From a virus, in IMG/VR virus record IMGVR_UViG_3300042868_003670, positions 1-34,418 of that record: a stretch of 34,418 nucleotides of DNA; one strand, given 5' to 3'. Positions 31,034 through 34,418 of this stretch are shown here, in pieces (position 1 is the first letter of the stretch; each line of letters opens with the position of its first letter). The translations under genes were made by a program, and so were the position numbers. The notes under the pieces are model-generated. The model was not told the origin of the DNA, did not search any database, and saw only the letters and a list, made by a program, of their open reading frames with translations.

Positions 31034-31381
31034 ATGGAAAAGAACACTGACAAGAAAAGCAATCGCGGTGGAACCCGTAAAGGGGCAGGTCGCCCAAAAG
31101 GTAGCCGCGACCAAGTAAGTATCAAAGCCCTGCTAGATACATTAGACCGTCAAACTGGCGGCAGAGATTACGAAGAATTATTAGTAGAAGACTTTTTATT
31201 GGCTCGTAATGAAGGCGACAAGCAAACTACACTAAAGTACCACAATTTGATTTTGAACAAGGTTATGAATAGTCTTGCCAAAATTGAAGTTACTGATAGC
31301 AAAGATGCAATTGAAGCCAAACAAGCAGCATTTGCAGAAGCACTTGCTCGTCTCACTGGTGTTATACCAGATACTAAATAA
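31034..31381 (+). CDS. AT-hook DNA-binding protein, candidate small terminase subunit
   Basis: A 115-aa protein; an alternative ATG at 31019 would add MLNKS. The N-terminus carries GGTRKGAGRPKGSRD (residues ~12-26), an AT-hook-like basic motif common at the start of small phage packaging or DNA-binding proteins. The remainder is helical, with an oligomerisation-type C-terminus (EAKQAAFAEALARLTGVIP). No other small terminase is apparent, so it is the best candidate to recognise DNA for TerL, about 3.4 kb away on the circle. The double-HTH protein at 13916 is the alternative. No ribosome site precedes the ATG. Confidence 0.55.
   Translation: MEKNTDKKSNRGGTRKGAGRPKGSRDQVSIKALLDTLDRQTGGRDYEELLVEDFLLARNEGDKQTTLKYHNLILNKVMNSLAKIEVTDSKDAIEAKQAAFAEALARLTGVIPDTK
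31374..31380 (+). promoter_or_regulatory. CTAAATA motif upstream of 31433 gene (putative late promoter)
   Basis: CTAAATA preceded by GATA overlaps the stop codon of the AT-hook gene, 52 nt before the next ATG. It has the same GATA context as the 4761 copy. Confidence 0.5.
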
Positions 31382-31432
31382 GACTATGCCACTAACCGTA
31401 GTGAAGCGGCAATACACATAAAGGAAAACAAT

Positions 31433-31801
31433 ATGAAAGAAGCAAGAAGTCAAGCAGCGACTCCTGGTTTTGATGCCGCAACTGGCACTTCAAGTCCAGG
31501 CTACAGCCGTTCAGCTGATAAGTTCGCCAAGAACCAACACACAGGTCACAGCAATGATGGACGCACTGTGAACTTTGGTCGTGGCCCAACAGTAGGTAAC
31601 AAGAGCAGCAAGTCTACTCCTGGTACTGATTCAATGTCAGCATGCCATCCTGGACATGACATATTCAAAGGCAGTGCTAATCCACAAGTTCGCACCCCAG
31701 GCGGCACTAGAGCATTTGAGCCTAAAGCAACACAGAATTACAAAGGCAACGCTGACAGTATCAATGTAGGACGTGGCCCAACTAAAGGGAACCAACTATA
31801 A
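31433..31801 (+). CDS. Small Gly/Ser/Asn-rich protein with RGPTxGN motifs
   Basis: A 122-aa basic, low-hydrophobicity protein that is probably mostly disordered. It contains NFGRGPTVGN (~47-56) and NVGRGPTKGN at the C-terminus; the same RGPTxGN motif is in the 32168 protein. The ribosome site AAGGAAAACA precedes the ATG. Its stop overlaps the next ATG (TAATG). It is likely a minor virion or assembly protein, judging by its neighbours. No family recognised. Confidence 0.7.
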   Translation: MKEARSQAATPGFDAATGTSSPGYSRSADKFAKNQHTGHSNDGRTVNFGRGPTVGNKSSKSTPGTDSMSACHPGHDIFKGSANPQVRTPGGTRAFEPKATQNYKGNADSINVGRGPTKGNQL

Positions 31802-32157
31802 TGTCTGCATACATCGTAGCAGGAGCCACAGTTGCTCTAACAGCCACAGCCTCATCCAGTGGTAGTAGCATTACACCAGCCGCTGCCAGTGTTGGCTTAG
31901 ATGGCGCCAATGGCCCATCATTTTTAAAAGTAGTAAACACCAGCGCCACTGAGCCTGTGTTTTTCAGAACAGGCGCTACTGCTCCTACAGCAGTAATTCC
32001 AGTAACTGCAACCAACACAGGTAGCAATTGTATTGCTCCAGGCACAACTGAATATATCAAAGTAAATGCCGCTGGACAGCCACCAGTTGAAATCTTCTTT
32101 GCTGTGGTGGCTGCAACATCAACAGCAGTATATGTTACTCCAATCACTCTAGTATAA
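31801..32157 (+). CDS. Small beta-rich virion protein, possible capsid decoration
   Basis: A 118-aa protein rich in Ala, Thr, Val and Ser, alternating in a beta-sandwich-like way: SAYIVAGATVALTATASSSG, FLKVVNTSATEPVFFRTG, TEYIKVNAAGQPPVEIFFAV. There is no signal peptide. It starts within the stop of the previous gene. The pattern resembles small decoration or head proteins that stabilise capsids, but the match is by look only. Confidence 0.65.
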   Translation: MSAYIVAGATVALTATASSSGSSITPAAASVGLDGANGPSFLKVVNTSATEPVFFRTGATAPTAVIPVTATNTGSNCIAPGTTEYIKVNAAGQPPVEIFFAVVAATSTAVYVTPITLV

Positions 32158-32167
32158 GGAAAATAAA

Positions 32168-32452
32168 ATGAGTTCAAATCCACAAGGCGGAAAAGCCATT
32201 AATCAAAAGCGTGGCCCTACTACAGGCAATGCTGGTAACGCAACCAAGCGCACAACTTTCATGGACGATAAAGCTACCTCTGGTTCAGAGCGTAGTAAGA
32301 TTGCAAGTATGATCACAGATGCATTAGAAATGCGTGGTCGTGGCACACAGTCTAAAATTGATCCAGCTCTTGAAGGCTTACACAGCAACACAGGTCCTAA
32401 AAAGAATCCCACTGCTGATGGTAGCAAGTTGCCTAAGAAATTTAAGAAGTAA
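32168..32452 (+). CDS. Small basic protein with RGPTTGN motif
   Basis: A 94-aa basic protein. The N-terminus (SSNPQGGKAINQKRGPTTGN) carries the RGPTxGN motif also found twice in the 31433 protein. A central helix (ERSKIASMITDALEMRGRGT) and a Lys/Pro-rich end follow. Ribosome site AAGGAAAATAAA. It is in one operon with the flanking virion-type genes. Unknown function, possibly a DNA- or capsid-associated minor protein. Confidence 0.7.
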   Translation: MSSNPQGGKAINQKRGPTTGNAGNATKRTTFMDDKATSGSERSKIASMITDALEMRGRGTQSKIDPALEGLHSNTGPKKNPTADGSKLPKKFKK

Positions 32453-32454
32453 TC

Positions 32455-33033
32455 ATGGGTGCATTTTCATTTGGTCCTGATACTCGTGCTCCTGGCGGTG
32501 GCGGGCAAGACTACAATGGTAATCCCATTGGCGGAGGTATGGGCGCACAATTTAATTTTGGTGGCCCACGCCTGGGTGGAGGCCCAGCACCAGCTTATGG
32601 CGCACCTCCAGCAGCTGGAGATTTGTATAATAGAGCAGCTCGCCAGGCACAAGACAATCCAGTAACAACACCTGGAGTCAACCCACAAATGGGATCTGGC
32701 TTTGGTAATCCAAGACAATTTAATCCAGGTGGTGGCGTAATGCGACCAGCTGCTGGTAATCGTTTTAGACCACCAATGGCTCCAGGAGTCAGTCCACAAC
32801 AAGTAATGCAACAGGCCACAAACGTCCTGGGTAACAATCCACTTGGATTTGGTGGCCAGGCTGGTAACCCACAAATTGGTTTTGGTCCAGCGCCAATTGT
32901 AGATCCCAATGCTCCTAATCCTTTAGGACCTGCAGGACAGCAATCAGTTGTACCACAGCAAATTCAGAATGCCGCAATGGGTCCTGGATTCAGTGGTGGT
33001 AAGAGTAGTGGCGGTAAAAGCGGCGGCTTTTAA
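32455..33033 (+). CDS. Gly/Pro/Asn-rich unstructured protein
   Basis: A 192-aa protein made largely of Gly, Pro, Asn, Gln and Ala with almost no charged residues except at the end (SGGKSSGGKSGGF). Short blocks such as PGVNPQMGSGFGNPRQFNPG and NPLGFGGQAGNPQIGFGP recur, so it is probably disordered or a flexible virion component. It starts 2 nt after the previous stop. No family recognised. Confidence 0.7.
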   Translation: MGAFSFGPDTRAPGGGGQDYNGNPIGGGMGAQFNFGGPRLGGGPAPAYGAPPAAGDLYNRAARQAQDNPVTTPGVNPQMGSGFGNPRQFNPGGGVMRPAAGNRFRPPMAPGVSPQQVMQQATNVLGNNPLGFGGQAGNPQIGFGPAPIVDPNAPNPLGPAGQQSVVPQQIQNAAMGPGFSGGKSSGGKSGGF

Positions 33034-33048
33034 TCACTAAGTAAGTAC

Positions 33049-33076
33049 AGCAAGGGAACAGACTTCCCTTGCTTTT
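33049..33076 (+). terminator. Rho-independent terminator
   Basis: A perfect 10-bp stem AGCAAGGGAA/TTCCCTTGCT (33049-33058 with 33064-33073), loop CAGAC, followed by TTT. It lies 15 nt after the Gly/Pro gene stop. A related motif, CTAAGTA (33037-33043), lies just before it. Confidence 0.8.
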
Positions 33077-33101
33077 AGCATAGAAAATTAAGGAAAAGAA
33101 A

Positions 33102-33926
33102 ATGCAAACAAACAAACCTGCGGACAATCCTTGGGACGCTCCTGAAGCGACACCTGAGCGGGCTCCTGCAAAAACAACAAAAACAAAACGCAGTGACACA
33201 GTGGCCAAGGAAGTGCTAGACATTCCCACACCTGCCCCAGTAACACCTGCAGCCGCATTTGCTGGTGAATACGACATTGATGGCTTGATGACAGACTTCC
33301 CAACAGCAACAGACCTAGAGCGTTTTGTATACGACGAAACTGGTATTGTGCTACAGTTAAAAGGTCGTGCAAACAAGTTAAAGTATCAAGTGGCAATGGA
33401 TGTGCTGAATGGAGAACAAGTTGATGCTAAATTTGTTGGTGGTGATAACCCATACATTGACCGCACAGAACTAGTTCCTATTGATCCAATCAAGGAACCA
33501 CCTGCACGTAGTACAGCATTGCCAGATCGCAGCCAACTACAAAACATCTTTATTAGCAATGTAATTCCTCATCCAGATGATGAAGCCAGAGCACAAGATA
33601 AAAAAGTCAGCATGATGTTTCGCAAATACAACAATGGCATGATCAGTTATGAAATTCTTGGTCCACTAGAACAACGCCCTCATGGAGAGAAGATTGACAA
33701 GTTTGGTCGTGTTCGTCCAGAAGTAATCAAATGGGTTGATCCACGCACAGGTGAACAAGTTGTGATGCGTGAAGACGGCACATTAACTCCACAAGGCAAA
33801 CGCCTGCGAGCCATGATGCAGACATTCAAAGTCAACAGAACTAACCAATGGGAAGTTTGGATTGACCGTGAGTTTGTAAGTCTGAATGACACAGTTGCAC
33901 ACAATCCTTGGGACTTAAAGGCCTAA
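33102..33926 (+). CDS. Hypothetical protein with NPWD motifs at both ends
   Basis: A 274-aa protein. The first ~55 residues are disordered and Pro/Thr/Lys-rich. Residues ~57-110 form a small alpha/beta unit, followed by a Pro-rich linker and a larger C-terminal domain (~150-270). NPWDAP near residue 9 and HNPWDLK at the very end may be binding motifs. Ribosome site TAAGGAAAAG. It is the first gene after the terminator and leads towards terL across the window junction (33102, 33928, 5, 207). An upstream packaging or virion role is inferred. Confidence 0.75.
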   Translation: MQTNKPADNPWDAPEATPERAPAKTTKTKRSDTVAKEVLDIPTPAPVTPAAAFAGEYDIDGLMTDFPTATDLERFVYDETGIVLQLKGRANKLKYQVAMDVLNGEQVDAKFVGGDNPYIDRTELVPIDPIKEPPARSTALPDRSQLQNIFISNVIPHPDDEARAQDKKVSMMFRKYNNGMISYEILGPLEQRPHGEKIDKFGRVRPEVIKWVDPRTGEQVVMREDGTLTPQGKRLRAMMQTFKVNRTNQWEVWIDREFVSLNDTVAHNPWDLKA

Positions 33927-33927
33927 T

Positions 33928-34254
33928 ATGACAGATCCAATCATTCGTGACACAATGATTGATCAAGCACAACAACAGCGTATGACTCGTGATACGCTTA
34001 TTATGCAAAAGGTCAATCATGCACATCGTGAAGCGTTTATACAAAAGTTTCCAGGGCAGTTAGAACACTGCATGCGACTAACAGCAGAACGCTTGCAAGC
34101 TGTGTTAACCAACAAGCCCACAGCATTGAACAATCCAGACACTTGGGCTGCTTCAGCTGCTGAGATTGCCAGTTTAAGTGAAGCACTATGGCACCTGAGT
34201 GTTATTAGTCAAATTTACCCAATGGAGATCAGCAATGACCAACATAGCAAGTAA
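33928..34254 (+). CDS. Hypothetical helical protein
   Basis: A 108-aa, almost entirely helical protein with an amphipathic N-terminus (IIRDTMIDQAQQQRMTRDTL) and a central helix rich in Ala and Leu. It starts 2 nt after the preceding gene and overlaps the 66-aa gene by 20 nt. Its last codons also appear at positions 1-24. It belongs to the chain of genes that runs into terL. Function unknown. Confidence 0.75.
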   Translation: MTDPIIRDTMIDQAQQQRMTRDTLIMQKVNHAHREAFIQKFPGQLEHCMRLTAERLQAVLTNKPTALNNPDTWAASAAEIASLSEALWHLSVISQIYPMEISNDQHSK

Positions 34255-34418
34255 TGAAGATAGTGGATTTGATGTCATTGGCAAATGGATCAGTGAACAG
34301 CATTGTCATTTGACCTTTCGTCTTAACGAAGATGGCCTGGGCGAAACTGAAATTGATTATGATTTTGACCGTTATGATCTTGCTTTCTTGCGTGATATCA
34401 TTACTGAATTTTTAGATT
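34231..34418. repeat. Terminal redundancy, right copy (matches 1-188)
   Basis: It matches positions 1-188 with one substitution (C at 34291 for T at 61). It shows that the genome closes on itself. It may be an assembly overlap from a mixed population or a true terminal repeat. Confidence 0.95.
34235..34418 (+). CDS. Partial second copy of the 66-aa gene (5-205)
   Basis: The frame starts at ATG 34235 and runs off the window end after about 61 codons. It is the same gene as 5-205, with one synonymous change, and should be counted once in the circular genome. Confidence 0.9.
   Translation, partial: MTNIASNEDSGFDVIGKWISEQHCHLTFRLNEDGLGETEIDYDFDRYDLAFLRDIITEFLD

Noticed and set aside
33037-33043. 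CTAAGTA as an eighth late-promoter motif
   Set aside because: It differs at one position and lies just before a terminator hairpin, so a transcript starting there would end at once. Possibly a decayed copy.
1-34418. CRISPR arrays, insertion sequences, integrase or attachment sites
   Set aside because: No regularly spaced direct repeats with unique spacers, no transposase or recombinase motifs and no tRNA-like attachment site were seen. The NUMOD3 genes lack a nuclease and so are not called mobile elements.

Overview
The window is an essentially complete genome of a short-tailed (podovirus-type) tailed phage, probably an environmental or metagenomic assembly. Positions 1-188 recur at 34231-34418 with a single base difference, so the sequence closes into a circle of 34,230 bp. 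Almost all genes lie on the + strand, packed with short gaps or ATGA/TAATG overlaps. The phage type is inferred from a P22/SU10-like set: terminase, large portal, scaffold, DUF5309/SU10-type major capsid, adaptor, nozzle, fibres and internal ejection proteins. There is no tail tube, sheath or tape measure, and no integrase. I recognise no DNA polymerase, primase, replicative helicase or RNA polymerase. Size and this lack recall HTVC010P-type marine podoviruses, but the host cannot be told from the sequence.

Layout. (1) 1-7.2 kb: packaging and head (small acidic protein, TerL, Cys/His protein, portal, helical protein, scaffold, capsid), closed by a strong terminator. (2) 7.2-14.9 kb: unknown protein, head-tail adaptor with two inserted beta modules, a 1431-aa fibre with an internal 314-aa duplication, a 44-aa peptide, an XhlA/holin-like protein, a double-HTH protein and a small protein, then a terminator. 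(3) 15.0-19.5 kb: the only region that looks early. It holds one - strand acidic gene, three near-consensus sigma70 promoters (TTGACA/T-N17-TATAAT), inverted repeats, an AAA+ ATPase, two paralogous NUMOD3-type DNA-binding proteins without nuclease domain, two unknowns, an iteron-like AGTATTA array flanking a small basic protein, and a 40-aa membrane peptide behind a perfect promoter. (4) 19.5-30.4 kb: nozzle, a second beta-module protein, a 2OG-Fe(II) oxygenase fused to a DUF6817-like domain, a glycine-rich repeat protein, three internal/ejection-type proteins (one with a lytic transglycosylase domain) and a Dps-like ferritin with intact ferroxidase ligands. (5) 30.4-34.2 kb: a - strand GNAT-like gene, then + strand small proteins, including an AT-hook protein that may be the small terminase subunit.

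How it fits together. The virion genes share an intergenic motif, purine-CTAAATA, at seven gene junctions. It resembles the T4-type late promoter TATAAATA and is absent from the early region, which instead uses sigma70 promoters. This suggests a two-class transcription programme in a genome with no recognisable RNA polymerase or sigma factor. Replication would rest on host enzymes, perhaps recruited by the AAA+ protein at the AGTATTA array. These regulatory readings are inferences from pattern and position.
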